From Paramylibacter kogurei (GTDB lineage: Bacteria > Pseudomonadota > Alphaproteobacteria > Rhodobacterales > Rhodobacteraceae), in assembly GCF_002742285.1 (NCBI RefSeq), contig NZ_MDGM01000012.1, positions 62,001-126,000 on the forward strand: a DNA stretch of 64,000 nucleotides, written 5' to 3'. Every line of letters begins with the position of its first letter. The stretch's first letter is position 1. Made by a program: the position numbers and the translations under genes. Positions 54,093 to 62,643 of this stretch are shown here, piece by piece. The notes below the pieces were generated by a model, which ran no database searches, was not told where the DNA came from, and saw only the letters and a list, made by a program, of their open reading frames with translations.

Positions 54093-55034
54093 ATGCGATT
54101 TTGGACAAAACCACAGCAAGATAAAATCACTGTTGATATTTTGTTATTCGATCAGTTTTCCAATCATTGTTTGGCGAATTGTTTGGAACCCTTGCGTGCG
54201 GCAAATGATTTGGCGGGGCAGCGGATTTATCAATGGCGGTTTTTCACGATGGATGGTGGGCCTGTGCAATCATCCAGCGGATTACCGGTGCTGCCCGAAC
54301 AAGCATTGGGGGCAGCGCAAAATGGGGAATATCTTTATGTGATTAGCAGCTATCATTTTCGCAAATTTGATACGATCGCAACCAAACGTGCGCTTCAATC
54401 GGCGGCCAAGCGATCCAGAAATATTCTTGGTCTGGATACAGGATCATGGTTGATGGCATCCGCAGGGTTGTTGGATGGCTGCAAGGCCACAATTCATTGG
54501 GACATATTTGATAGTTTTAGCGAAACATTTTTGAATGTGGATGCCAAAAAGGAACGTTTTATTTTCGATGGCAATCGTGGCACCTGTGGTGGAGCAATGG
54601 CGGCATTTGATATGGCGCTTGCGTTGATTTCAAAACTGAACGGCGAGGCGTTGAAATTGGATGTGGCGACATTATTCATGCACGACACGCCAAGCGAATT
54701 TGGGCGATCATTGGTGATCCATCGCGCCATTGTGCGCGATGCGGTGCATTTGATGCGCGCACATTTGGAAACCCCGATCAAAATTGCACAAATTGCTGAA
54801 AATTTGGGGTGCCATGAAAAATATTTACAGCGCGAATTCATCGCTGATCTGGGGGCGCCACCTGGGAAAATATATCGCTATATTCGCCTATCGGCCGCGC
54901 GTGATTTGGTGGTGTCAACTCAGATGCCCATATCGGAAATTGCGGTGCGCGTTGGTTACGATAATGCAAGCGCAATGGCACGGGCATTTAAATCACGATT
55001 TGGCCACAGCCCAGATAATTTTCGCAAACAATAA
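54093..55034 (+). CDS. cdhR: GlxA-family AraC-type regulator of carnitine catabolism (CdhR-like)
   Basis: A 313-residue activator with an N-terminal DJ-1/PfpI-like amidotransferase fold (about 8-190) and a C-terminal AraC double helix-turn-helix (about 215-313; IAQIAENLGCHEKYLQREF and ISEIAVRVGYDNASAMARAFKS marking the two). GlxA-family members such as CdhR and GbdR sense carnitine or betaine and switch on the neighbouring catabolic genes. It is divergent from the BKACE gene with 78 bp between starts, the classic layout. The specific ligand is inferred from context. Confidence 0.85.
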   Translation: MRFWTKPQQDKITVDILLFDQFSNHCLANCLEPLRAANDLAGQRIYQWRFFTMDGGPVQSSSGLPVLPEQALGAAQNGEYLYVISSYHFRKFDTIATKRALQSAAKRSRNILGLDTGSWLMASAGLLDGCKATIHWDIFDSFSETFLNVDAKKERFIFDGNRGTCGGAMAAFDMALALISKLNGEALKLDVATLFMHDTPSEFGRSLVIHRAIVRDAVHLMRAHLETPIKIAQIAENLGCHEKYLQREFIADLGAPPGKIYRYIRLSAARDLVVSTQMPISEIAVRVGYDNASAMARAFKSRFGHSPDNFRKQ

Positions 55035-55036
55035 AA

Positions 55037-55255
55037 TCAGTGCCCAGATTGGATAAGTGTGCGAATTTTATGTGCCTTTTCAAAATGATCCAGACCATGT
55101 GTCTTGATCCACCAAGTTGCCGCCTCCATCAATAAATCGGGATCGTCGTTTTTATTGGCAAAGAACGCGTAAAATGACAGGCCAACATTGTCCCCTTTTT
55201 GCGCGATCTTTTGATCACAGATACGGATGGCTTTGTCACGTAATGTCTGGCGCAT
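55037..55255 (-). CDS. Small conserved protein (possibly DUF6500 family)
   Basis: A 72-residue protein without signal peptide or membrane segment. The central part VGLSFYAFFANKNDDPDLLMEAATWW is aromatic and acidic and looks conserved; I recall similar small Rhodobacterales proteins labelled DUF6500 but cannot verify it. It starts three bases before the end of glnE's frame, that is, just upstream of nothing else and directly downstream of glnE? On the minus strand glnE is transcribed first and ends at 55259, and this gene would be translated next only if it began after it: it begins at 55255, three bases on. So it is the distal gene of a glnE operon. Function unknown. Confidence 0.7.
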   Translation of the reverse strand: MRQTLRDKAIRICDQKIAQKGDNVGLSFYAFFANKNDDPDLLMEAATWWIKTHGLDHFEKAHKIRTLIQSGH

Positions 55256-55258
55256 TTA

Positions 55259-58054
55259 TCAAGAGCCTTTTTTCGTAGAAATTTCAAAATGCGCATCGAT
55301 GATCTGTTTGGATTTGGCCATGCGTGTTGCGATTTCGGCGCCCAATAATTCGATCGAAGCAGTGTCCGTTGCGTTTTGAAACAAGATTTCGCCAGCGGTG
55401 CTAAGCTCGTCAGATTTAAAATCCTCTTTTAATAGCAAGCGCTTTAAATGTTCGACCTTGGTTAAAAACAAATGGTTTTTTATTAATTCATTCCCGTTAT
55501 CTTCGCTGATCTGCCCCGCTTTTATTGCCCCTTGCAATTGTCCCATCGGAGTAAGTGCATCGATTTTAGAAAGGAGTGCACAAGATTGTGCCAACAATTC
55601 AATTTCCAACAATCCTCCTGGTGCCTTTTTCACCGGCAGGGATGAAGCATTCCCATGCGGTTCGGTGCGAAGCCGTTCGATCATTTCAATGACCTGTGTT
55701 CGCACCACGGATGGATCGGTTTGGGATACCAGCACCTCTTGGCGAACCGAATTCAAAATATTACCGAGCTGATGATCCGCCGCGAGCACACGTGATCGGG
55801 CTAGCGCCAAATGTTCCCACACCCACGCCTTGTTTTTTTGATAATCTTCAAATGATGTAATGCTTGTGGCAACTGGCCCAGATCGACCAGATGGGCGCAA
55901 GCGCATGTCCACATCATACAGTTTGCCGTTGTGCATTGATGCAGAGAGCGCGGAAATTAATGTGCGTGTGAATTTGGCGTAATAGCTGCGCGTATCAAGT
56001 GCGCGTTTCCCGTCTGAATCGGCCAGTGGGTCGCCAGAAAAAATCACGATGATGTCCAGATCAGACGTACAGGTCATTTCCCGCGAACCAAGTTTTCCCA
56101 TAGCCAAGACGGCAAATTCGCTTCCTGCTATTTTGCCGTATCGGCGTTCCATTTCGCGCCGAACCAATGCAACACAATGTTCAACGCTCACCTCTGCCAA
56201 ATTGGAAAATGCACGTTCTGCCGCGCTGATGTTTAGGGTGCCACGCAATTGCGCAACAATGATGCGAAAATGTTCTTCGCGATGCCAGCCGCGAATTTGA
56301 TTGAGCGACAATTCCAAATCATCGGGATCGCTAATAATCGCAGAGAATATATTCCGATACGTATCGCGATCTCGTTTTGCGGGGGCGAGGGCTGCGTCTT
56401 CTAACCCGTCCAATACTTCGGTTTGTTGCGCAAGGCTGCGTGCCAATGGCTTGGACAATGCACATATATCCATGACCAGTTTCAAGAGCTCTGGGCGTTT
56501 GTCGAATAGAGACAATAATTGAACCCCTGAATTCAACTGGGACATGAATAGATCGAAATGCTCCAAATGCTCGGCACTGTTGGGGGCATCATCGGCCTCT
56601 TGTAAAATGATCGGAATAATGCGGTCAAAGATATCTTTGGCGCGATCTGTGCGCAGGGCGCTGAACGATTGCCAGCGATCAAACATTGCTTGTTGTTCGA
56701 TGTTTGGCGCATGGCCTGTGTCCGATTTGACATTGGCAACGCCCGTTACCTCGGTTGTGGCGCGTGTGGTTTCCAATGCGTTTAACACGTCTTTGGAGAA
56801 ACTTTGCAAATCTGCATAGCCAGATAAATTGGCCAATTGTAACATGCCCTTGTCATTATTAGGGAGTGCATGTGTTTGTGCATCGCGTAACATTTGAATG
56901 CGGTGTTCAACATCGCGATGCTGTCGATAGGCATGGGTGAGTTTTTCTGCAATCTGGGCATCCAATCGATTGCTTTGCACCAATTGTTGTAATGCCTCTA
57001 GCGTATTTGGGGAACGAAGGCTGTCATCGCGCCCGCCATAGGTGAGCTGATGGGTTTGGGTGAAAAATTCGATTTCGCGAATGCCCCCACGCCCCATTTT
57101 CATATCATGCCCAAGCAGCGTTATCGGGCCATTAACACCTTTGTGTTGGCGTGCCTGAACCAATATGCTTTGAACATCTTCCATCGCGGCAAAATCAAGG
57201 TTTTTGCGCCAGATGAAATTTTGCAAGCGTTTCAGAAATGCATTCCCAGCTTTAATATCAGCAGCACATGCACGCGCCTTGATAAATGCGGAACGTTCCC
57301 ATGTCCGCCCTTCGTTTACGTAATACACCTCTGCGCTGGACATTGTTGGGCAAACGGGGGTTACGGACGGATTGGGACGAAGCCGCAAATCAGTGCGAAA
57401 CACATACCCATCGCCGCGCCGTTCATTCAAAGTTTTGTAAACGGCACGGGTAATTTTAACGAATTCAGCACGAATTTCATAAACGTCTGATGCAGGGTAA
57501 ATCGTATCGTCGAATAAAAATATCAGATCAATATCGGAAGAATAGTTAAGCTCATGCGCCCCCATTTTTCCCATGGCCAAGACAATTAATCCACCACAGG
57601 GGTGGTCGTAAAAAACAGAGGCGGGAAGTGTCCCTTTGGCCAATGATTTTGCGATTTCTGCCTTACACGCCGTGTCGGTGGCAAAATCTGCAAATTCGGT
57701 CAATTTACGCGTGATGGTTTCTAGCGGCCAAATTCCCGACAAATCACAAATTGCCAACAAAAGAGCGACCCGTTTTTTTGCGATGCGCAAATGGGTAGCA
57801 AGATCATCACCACCTTGTGCGACAACTTCATTTAATATCGCGTCAAACACGGCGTCTGGATCGGTGTCCGATACCGTGTTAAGCCATCCAGCCTCGGCAT
57901 TTAGTAATTCACGTAAATATGGGCTTGATCCCGCGATACCAGCAATCAATTCCTGTGCCTGTTTGGGCAATTGTTGATAAAATTGCACTGTGTCAGCGCC
58001 CAATTGGGAATCAAAGGCAACGGGGAATTTGGTGATGTCATTGCGAAAAATCAT
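55259..58054 (-). CDS. glnE: Bifunctional glutamine synthetase adenylyltransferase/deadenylylase GlnE
   Basis: A 931-residue two-domain nucleotidyltransferase that adenylylates glutamine synthetase when nitrogen is rich and removes AMP when it is scarce, in response to PII. The N-terminal (deadenylylating) domain has LAMGKMGAHELNYSSDIDLI (about 160-180), and the C-terminal (adenylylating) domain has LAMGKLGSREMTCTSDLDII (about 650-670); both keep the catalytic Asp pair. The start is ATG at 58054; the frame runs on to a TTG at 58090 but no good ribosome site is seen. It is divergent from rpsD. Confidence 0.95.
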   Translation of the reverse strand: MIFRNDITKFPVAFDSQLGADTVQFYQQLPKQAQELIAGIAGSSPYLRELLNAEAGWLNTVSDTDPDAVFDAILNEVVAQGGDDLATHLRIAKKRVALLLAICDLSGIWPLETITRKLTEFADFATDTACKAEIAKSLAKGTLPASVFYDHPCGGLIVLAMGKMGAHELNYSSDIDLIFLFDDTIYPASDVYEIRAEFVKITRAVYKTLNERRGDGYVFRTDLRLRPNPSVTPVCPTMSSAEVYYVNEGRTWERSAFIKARACAADIKAGNAFLKRLQNFIWRKNLDFAAMEDVQSILVQARQHKGVNGPITLLGHDMKMGRGGIREIEFFTQTHQLTYGGRDDSLRSPNTLEALQQLVQSNRLDAQIAEKLTHAYRQHRDVEHRIQMLRDAQTHALPNNDKGMLQLANLSGYADLQSFSKDVLNALETTRATTEVTGVANVKSDTGHAPNIEQQAMFDRWQSFSALRTDRAKDIFDRIIPIILQEADDAPNSAEHLEHFDLFMSQLNSGVQLLSLFDKRPELLKLVMDICALSKPLARSLAQQTEVLDGLEDAALAPAKRDRDTYRNIFSAIISDPDDLELSLNQIRGWHREEHFRIIVAQLRGTLNISAAERAFSNLAEVSVEHCVALVRREMERRYGKIAGSEFAVLAMGKLGSREMTCTSDLDIIVIFSGDPLADSDGKRALDTRSYYAKFTRTLISALSASMHNGKLYDVDMRLRPSGRSGPVATSITSFEDYQKNKAWVWEHLALARSRVLAADHQLGNILNSVRQEVLVSQTDPSVVRTQVIEMIERLRTEPHGNASSLPVKKAPGGLLEIELLAQSCALLSKIDALTPMGQLQGAIKAGQISEDNGNELIKNHLFLTKVEHLKRLLLKEDFKSDELSTAGEILFQNATDTASIELLGAEIATRMAKSKQIIDAHFEISTKKGS

Positions 58055-58126
58055 AACCACATTTAGATAGTGCACAATATGGATGGTCAAGCGCTGGATT
58101 ATCCAAAATAAATGGGTAATGACGTG

Positions 58127-58154
58127 TTGACTCTGTCCATTTTGCGCCTATAAC
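58127..58154 (+). promoter_or_regulatory. Sigma-70 type promoter of rpsD
   Basis: TTGACT (58127-58132) and TATAAC (58149-58154) with a 16-bp spacer, 131 bp upstream of the rpsD start. Both boxes are close to consensus and fit a strongly expressed ribosomal gene. Confidence 0.7.
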
Positions 58155-58160
58155 CCGCCC

Positions 58161-58261
58161 ATCGCTGTGAAAGCAGTGACCATATTGGTGTTTGTGGCCC
58201 CAGCAATGGGATATGCCTGTCGCCCGACGCGATGATGCGAAGGGAAAGGAAAGCACCTTTC
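58161..58261 (+). other. Structured rpsD leader (two hairpins)
   Basis: CGCTGT-GAAA-GCAGTG (58161-58176, GNRA tetraloop, two wobbles) and GAAAGG-AAAGCA-CCTTTC (58244-58261, perfect arms) lie between the promoter and the GAGAGGA ribosome site. They could serve S4 autoregulation; no known leader class is recognised. Confidence 0.45.
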
Positions 58262-58285
58262 ATATAAAATGAGAGGAACCAGCCA

Positions 58286-58906
58286 GTGACTAAACGTACT
58301 GCTGCCAAATATAAAATTGACCGCCGCATGGGTGAAAACATCTGGGGTCGTCCAAAATCACCAGTGAACCGTCGTGAATATGGCCCCGGTCAACACGGTC
58401 AACGCCGCAAGCAAAAATTGTCAGACTTCGGTATTCAGTTGCGCGCAAAGCAAAAACTGAAAGGTTACTACGGTGATTTGACAGAAAAACAATTCCGCCG
58501 CATTTACGCCGAAGCTGTGCGTGTAAACGGTGACACAGGTGAAAACTTGATCGGTTTGCTAGAACGTCGTTTGGACGCCGTTGTATACCGTTCAAAATTC
58601 GTACCAACAGTTTTCGCTGCACGTCAATTCGTGAACCACGGCCACGTGACAGTGAACGGTCAAAAGGTAAACATCCCTTCTTACCGTGTAAAAGAAGGTG
58701 ACGTGATTGAAGTGCGTGATAAATCAAAACAAATGGCTTTGGTTTTGGAAGCAACACAATCCGCAGAACGCGATTTGCCAGAATATTTGAATGTTGATCA
58801 TGGCAAGTTGACATCAACATTCGTTCGCACACCTGGTTTGTCAGACGTGCCATACCCAGTGATGATGGAACCAAACTTGGTTGTGGAATATTACGCGAAA
58901 AACTAA
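58286..58906 (+). CDS. rpsD: 30S ribosomal protein S4
   Basis: A 206-residue primary 16S rRNA-binding protein that nucleates 30S assembly. The N-terminal domain has [20 protein letters not shown], and an S4 RNA-binding domain lies at about 95-155 ([34 protein letters not shown]). No zinc-binding cysteines are present, so it is the zinc-free (C-) form. The start is GTG at 58286 with GAGAGG upstream. It stands alone rather than in the alpha operon, as in other alphaproteobacteria. Codon choice is like that of rpsA. Confidence 0.97.
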   Translation: MTKRTAAKYKIDRRMGENIWGRPKSPVNRREYGPGQHGQRRKQKLSDFGIQLRAKQKLKGYYGDLTEKQFRRIYAEAVRVNGDTGENLIGLLERRLDAVVYRSKFVPTVFAARQFVNHGHVTVNGQKVNIPSYRVKEGDVIEVRDKSKQMALVLEATQSAERDLPEYLNVDHGKLTSTFVRTPGLSDVPYPVMMEPNLVVEYYAKN

Positions 58907-58929
58907 TCTTCGCCGACATTCGAATTTTA

Positions 58930-58957
58930 AGGTCGCTCAGTTTTGGGCGGCCTTTTT
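58930..58957 (+). terminator. Rho-independent terminator of rpsD
   Basis: AGGTCGCTCA and TGGGCGGCCT pair over ten positions with two wobbles around GTTT, followed by TTTTT. Confidence 0.85.
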
Positions 58958-58959
58958 CG

Positions 58960-59904
58960 TTATGAAGGAATGTTTTTAAATCGATCGGGCAGGATGAAAC
59001 GATATTTATCGACATCTTTGGTCGCATCGGGATCGAAAAAATCCACGGGTCGGATGTTTGCGATTTTGCCACCATTAAAACGGTGAAAGTTGTCGTTGGT
59101 TATGGGTTGTTTCCGATGTTCTGGTAATAATTCATCAAACAAATCATGATGGATCAATTCCAAGGGGCTTTCTTCTCTTTTCCAAAATTTTGAAATCGAT
59201 TTGTGTGTTTCATCTATTGTTTGTTTCCATCGCGATTTTTGACCACCGCGCATTTGTGAAAACGCAACAAGACGACGAGTTTGGCGTTGTTCAAGGTGGC
59301 CAAGATCAGCAAACCGAAGATGCACCAACAACAGATTGGTATCAAAACGAACCGGCCCATAGGCCCCATGCCCAGCGATATCCGCGGGCTCTCCAAGAAT
59401 ATGGGGTTTGCAGAAATTCCAGCGATAAGAATAATGCCTGCGCTGAGAAAATACATTTTGCAGCGGGTCAAATGGCGCATCGTTTTCATGTTGATAAATT
59501 TCAAGACCAACACCGGAACGGATGCCAATTTCAGGCAGTTCATCCAAATATCCACACAGACCATTTGCATGATCCGCCACATAAATTTCATCTGTATCGT
59601 TAAAAACGACACAATCATAATAGGATAAAAGGGATCGCACAAAATTCCCAATTGCCGCAAAACGTTGGTCGTCAAAGCTCCCGCGGCGATCTGCGTTTTT
59701 GTCATTCGCGGGTGTGTCAAATGGGATGTTTACGATATTTTTTGCGGCAGGAATGATCGATTTTGCAGATGCTTCGGTGGAATTGTGATCAATGATAAAA
59801 AGGTTTTCTTCGCCAAATTGACCCGCATAATAACGATACCAATTGGGAAGATAGAAATCTTCGTCACGCACCATGGTAAGTGCGGCATATCTGCGTTTAG
59901 TCAC
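58960..59904 (-). CDS. Family 2-like (DUF23-type) glycosyltransferase
   Basis: A 314-residue cytoplasmic protein. The start AALTMVRDEDFYLPNWYRYY is the signature of glycosyltransferase family 2-like/DUF23 proteins that read an 'account of events' loop, FIIDHNST follows, and the acidic motif VFNDTDEIY (about 105-113) is the expected metal site. It would transfer a sugar onto a surface polymer or protein, but neither donor nor acceptor is evident. It is a single gene convergent with rpsD, whose terminator ends three bases away. Confidence 0.8.
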   Translation of the reverse strand: MTKRRYAALTMVRDEDFYLPNWYRYYAGQFGEENLFIIDHNSTEASAKSIIPAAKNIVNIPFDTPANDKNADRRGSFDDQRFAAIGNFVRSLLSYYDCVVFNDTDEIYVADHANGLCGYLDELPEIGIRSGVGLEIYQHENDAPFDPLQNVFSQRRHYSYRWNFCKPHILGEPADIAGHGAYGPVRFDTNLLLVHLRFADLGHLEQRQTRRLVAFSQMRGGQKSRWKQTIDETHKSISKFWKREESPLELIHHDLFDELLPEHRKQPITNDNFHRFNGGKIANIRPVDFFDPDATKDVDKYRFILPDRFKNIPS

Positions 59905-59951
59905 TTTTATCTATCCAATTCACCACTGTGTTTGATGCCATGATAGATAAC

Positions 59952-59988
59952 GCAAAAGAAAAAGCCAGCGTCACATTTGATCGCTGGC
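59952..59988 (-). terminator. Minus-strand terminator of the glycine-zipper lipoprotein gene
   Basis: On the minus strand GCCAGCG and CGCTGGC form a perfect 7-bp stem with an 11-nt loop, followed by TTTTTCTTTT. It lies 29 bp after the stop at 60017. Confidence 0.85.
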
Positions 59989-60016
59989 CTTAGATTGTTT
60001 CAACTCATTGCGTAGA

Positions 60017-60220
60017 TTATCGGCAAATACCCACATCGTCGCATAATACGCCCGCAGCACCACCGACGACGGCACCCGCCACGACGTTACCACCCGCAGT
60101 GCTTGCAACAACCGCACCTGTTGCGGCACCGACAAGCCCGCGTTCGGTTTCCGTATTCACAAAACAACCCGTTAATGCCAACATGGCGCTACCACAGATA
60201 ATAAGAGATATTTTTTGCAT
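60017..60220 (-). CDS. Small glycine-zipper lipoprotein
   Basis: A 67-residue lipoprotein with a signal peptide and lipobox LTGC (Cys19). The rest is dominated by a glycine/alanine-rich zipper (GLVGAATGAVVASTAGGNVVAGAVVGGAAG), which can pack helices in a membrane, and two more cysteines at the end (VLCDDVGIC). It resembles short SlyB/OsmB-like outer-membrane lipoproteins. It has its own terminator and is divergent from the MFS gene. Confidence 0.75.
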   Translation of the reverse strand: MQKISLIICGSAMLALTGCFVNTETERGLVGAATGAVVASTAGGNVVAGAVVGGAAGVLCDDVGICR

Positions 60221-60285
60221 GTTTCTGCCTTTGTTTAAGTCAGCACATTGTATTGCATTGACATGTGGTGATTGTAATTCAATTA

Positions 60286-60390
60286 TTTGCGAGCGGCGGT
60301 TTTGTGCTGTTTTATATGTGGTATCGGCAAACCATTGCCGATGCAGGTTTTTCGCAAATCAAGAACAAATGAAAACTTGATGCTCGCAAA
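60286..60390 (+). ncRNA. Candidate structured (riboswitch-like) leader of the MFS transporter
   Basis: TTTGCGAGC (60286-60294) and GCTCGCAAA (60382-60390) form a perfect 9-bp closing stem. Inside are hairpin ATCGGCAA-ACCA-TTGCCGAT (60323-60342, perfect 8 bp) and ATCAAG/CTTGAT (60358-60363, 60376-60381), the latter stacking directly on the closing stem. The ribosome site (AGGAG, 60402) follows 11 bases later. I could not match it to a known riboswitch class. Confidence 0.45.
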
Positions 60391-60418
60391 GGCGTGGCAC
60401 AAGGAGTAGGGGTTGCGT

Positions 60419-61651
60419 ATGAATAGTCTTTCGATATCTCAAGCCACTGCATTACCACGCTGGCGCCGCCCGTTCGCATTATTGGCCTTGATGACATTTG
60501 TGATGCAACTAGCCTATGCCACGTGGATGGCATTGCTCAATAATTTTGTTCATGATCGTGCTGGGTTCGATGGTTCAGACATTGGCTGGTTACAATCCAT
60601 CCGCGAAGTTCCAGGATTTTTCGCGGTGGGTGTGATCGTCGTTTTATGGGTGATGCGTGAACAGGTTTTGGCGATTGTATCGCTTGTGGTTTTGGGGGGT
60701 GCGGTTGCTGTGACCGCATGGTTCCCAACCTTTGGCGGGTTATTGATCACAACATTTATTTCCAGCCTTGGGTTTCATTATTATGAAACGGCAAAGCAAT
60801 CTTTGGAACTTCAATGGATACCCAAAGACCGCGCACCAGTGATGTTGGGGTGGTTGTTGGCGATTGGCTCTGCGGGTTCGTTGCTGGCATATGGTTCAAT
60901 CATGCTTGCGTGGAAAGTGTTGGGATGGGATTACAACGCATTGTATATGGTTGGTGGGTGTTTGACGTTAATCATCGCGGTGTTTTGTTATTTTGCTTAT
61001 CCGCCTTTTCATGGACCAGCGGTGCAGCACCGACATATGGTTTTACGCAAACGGTATTGGCTGTATTATGCATTGCAATTTATGGCGGGTGCTCGGCGAC
61101 AAATATTTTTGGTTTTTGCTGCGTTCATGATGGTTGAACGGTTCGGGTTCGAGGTACACGAAGTGACTGCGTTGTTCCTTATTAACTATATCGCCAATAT
61201 GATTTTTGGCCCGATCATGGGCAATCTGGTTTTAAAAATCGGCGAGCGAAATGCACTGGCATTGGAATATGTCGGTTTGGTTTTGATTTTTGCGGCTTAC
61301 GGCGGGATCTATATCTTTGGCTGGGGCATTGTGTTGGCGGCGAGCCTTTATGTGCTGGATCATTTGTTTTTTGCATTGTCGATCGGATTGAAAACCTATT
61401 TTCAAAAGATCGCAGATCCATCCGATATTGCACCCACCGCAGCGGTTGCATTTACGATTAACCACATTGGCGCGGTGGTATTGCCAGCGTTGCTTGGTTA
61501 TTTGTGGTTGGTGTCACCCGCATCGGTTTTTGCCGCCGCCGCATTCATGGCATTTTTGTCATTGGTATTGGCGCTTTGTATTCCGCGCAATCCTCGCGCA
61601 GGGCATGAAACAATTTTTACAGCATTGCATAGACAGCGCCAAGCCACGTAA
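60419..61651 (+). CDS. Major facilitator superfamily (MFS) transporter
   Basis: A 410-residue inner-membrane protein with about twelve hydrophobic helices and the usual central cytoplasmic loop (after residue 190). The loop after helix 2 reads GFDGSDIGWLQSIREVPG rather than the classic GxxxDRxGRR, so motif A is weak and the specificity cannot be guessed. I start at ATG 60419 (TAGGGG six bases upstream); TTG 60413 is the alternative. The 5' leader is highly structured (60286-60390). prmA follows after 66 bp in the same direction. Confidence 0.82.
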   Translation: MNSLSISQATALPRWRRPFALLALMTFVMQLAYATWMALLNNFVHDRAGFDGSDIGWLQSIREVPGFFAVGVIVVLWVMREQVLAIVSLVVLGGAVAVTAWFPTFGGLLITTFISSLGFHYYETAKQSLELQWIPKDRAPVMLGWLLAIGSAGSLLAYGSIMLAWKVLGWDYNALYMVGGCLTLIIAVFCYFAYPPFHGPAVQHRHMVLRKRYWLYYALQFMAGARRQIFLVFAAFMMVERFGFEVHEVTALFLINYIANMIFGPIMGNLVLKIGERNALALEYVGLVLIFAAYGGIYIFGWGIVLAASLYVLDHLFFALSIGLKTYFQKIADPSDIAPTAAVAFTINHIGAVVLPALLGYLWLVSPASVFAAAAFMAFLSLVLALCIPRNPRAGHETIFTALHRQRQAT

Positions 61652-61717
61652 TTGCGCCTGACAAGCCAGACATGGTGGTATAAACAAACGAAAATTCGTA
61701 AAACTTCAGAGATAAAA

Positions 61718-62590
61718 ATGCCCACATTCACCGCACTTACGACGCTTTCGAATAAACAAAACGCAGATGCATTGGCGGAAGCGGTTGAAAATATTCATCC
61801 CGAACCAACAGGTGTTGGCGTTTTTGAAATCGAAGATGGATCAGGCATGTACGAGGTTGGCGTGTATTTCATCGAACAACCCGATGACATCGCGCTATCT
61901 CTCTTGGCGGCGGCGCATGGGGCAAAGCCATTTGCGATTTCTGAATTGCCCGAAACGGATTGGGTTGCTGAGGTGCGCCGTGAACTGGCCCCCGTGCATG
62001 CAGGGCGCTTTTTCGTTTACGGAAGCCATGATGCAGACAAGGTTCCAGATGATGTTATGCCATTGCTGATCGAGGCTGCGATGGCATTTGGTACGGGGCA
62101 TCACGGCACCACACAGGGGTGTTTAACCGCGCTTGATACGCTTGCCCTGAATGGGTTTCATGCAAAAAATGCAGTTGATATTGGCTGTGGTACCGCTGTT
62201 TTGGCGATGGGTGCGGCGTGTCTTTGGCCTGAAAATGTCATGGCAAGCGATATTGATGAGGTTGCGACCGAAACCGCATTGGCAAATGTCAAATCCAATG
62301 GATTGGAAGGGCGCATTGATGTGGTGACATGTGCTGGATTTGATCACCCTAAATTACATAGCAAGGCGCCATATGATCTTATTCTTGCGAATATTCTAAA
62401 GGGACCGTTGGTTGCGCTGGCACCTGATATGCAAACACATTGTGCGCCAAGTGGTTACGTTATTTTATCGGGATTATTGAACGAACAAGCAAACGATGTG
62501 AAAGCAGCGTATATCGAAAATGGCTTTGCACTGGTGGATCATTTGAAAATTGGTGAATGGTCAACGCTAACCTTGCAGCGAAACACTTAA
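61718..62590 (+). CDS. prmA: Ribosomal protein L11 methyltransferase PrmA
   Basis: A 290-residue SAM-dependent methyltransferase of the 50S L11 protein. A short N-terminal substrate domain is followed by the methyltransferase core: the signature AMAFGTGHHGTTQGCL (about 128), SAM motif VDIGCGTAVLAMGAA (about 153-167), and the NIL motif LILANILKGPL (about 225). The ATG at 61718 gives a family-like N-terminus; the frame is open upstream to 61652 but that part is basic and unlikely. Non-essential in E. coli. Confidence 0.92.
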   Translation: MPTFTALTTLSNKQNADALAEAVENIHPEPTGVGVFEIEDGSGMYEVGVYFIEQPDDIALSLLAAAHGAKPFAISELPETDWVAEVRRELAPVHAGRFFVYGSHDADKVPDDVMPLLIEAAMAFGTGHHGTTQGCLTALDTLALNGFHAKNAVDIGCGTAVLAMGAACLWPENVMASDIDEVATETALANVKSNGLEGRIDVVTCAGFDHPKLHSKAPYDLILANILKGPLVALAPDMQTHCAPSGYVILSGLLNEQANDVKAAYIENGFALVDHLKIGEWSTLTLQRNT

Positions 62591-62643
62591 CATTTCATTT
62601 TTTTGAGTTATGCTACCGCATAGGGCTAAAACTAGGTGATGCC

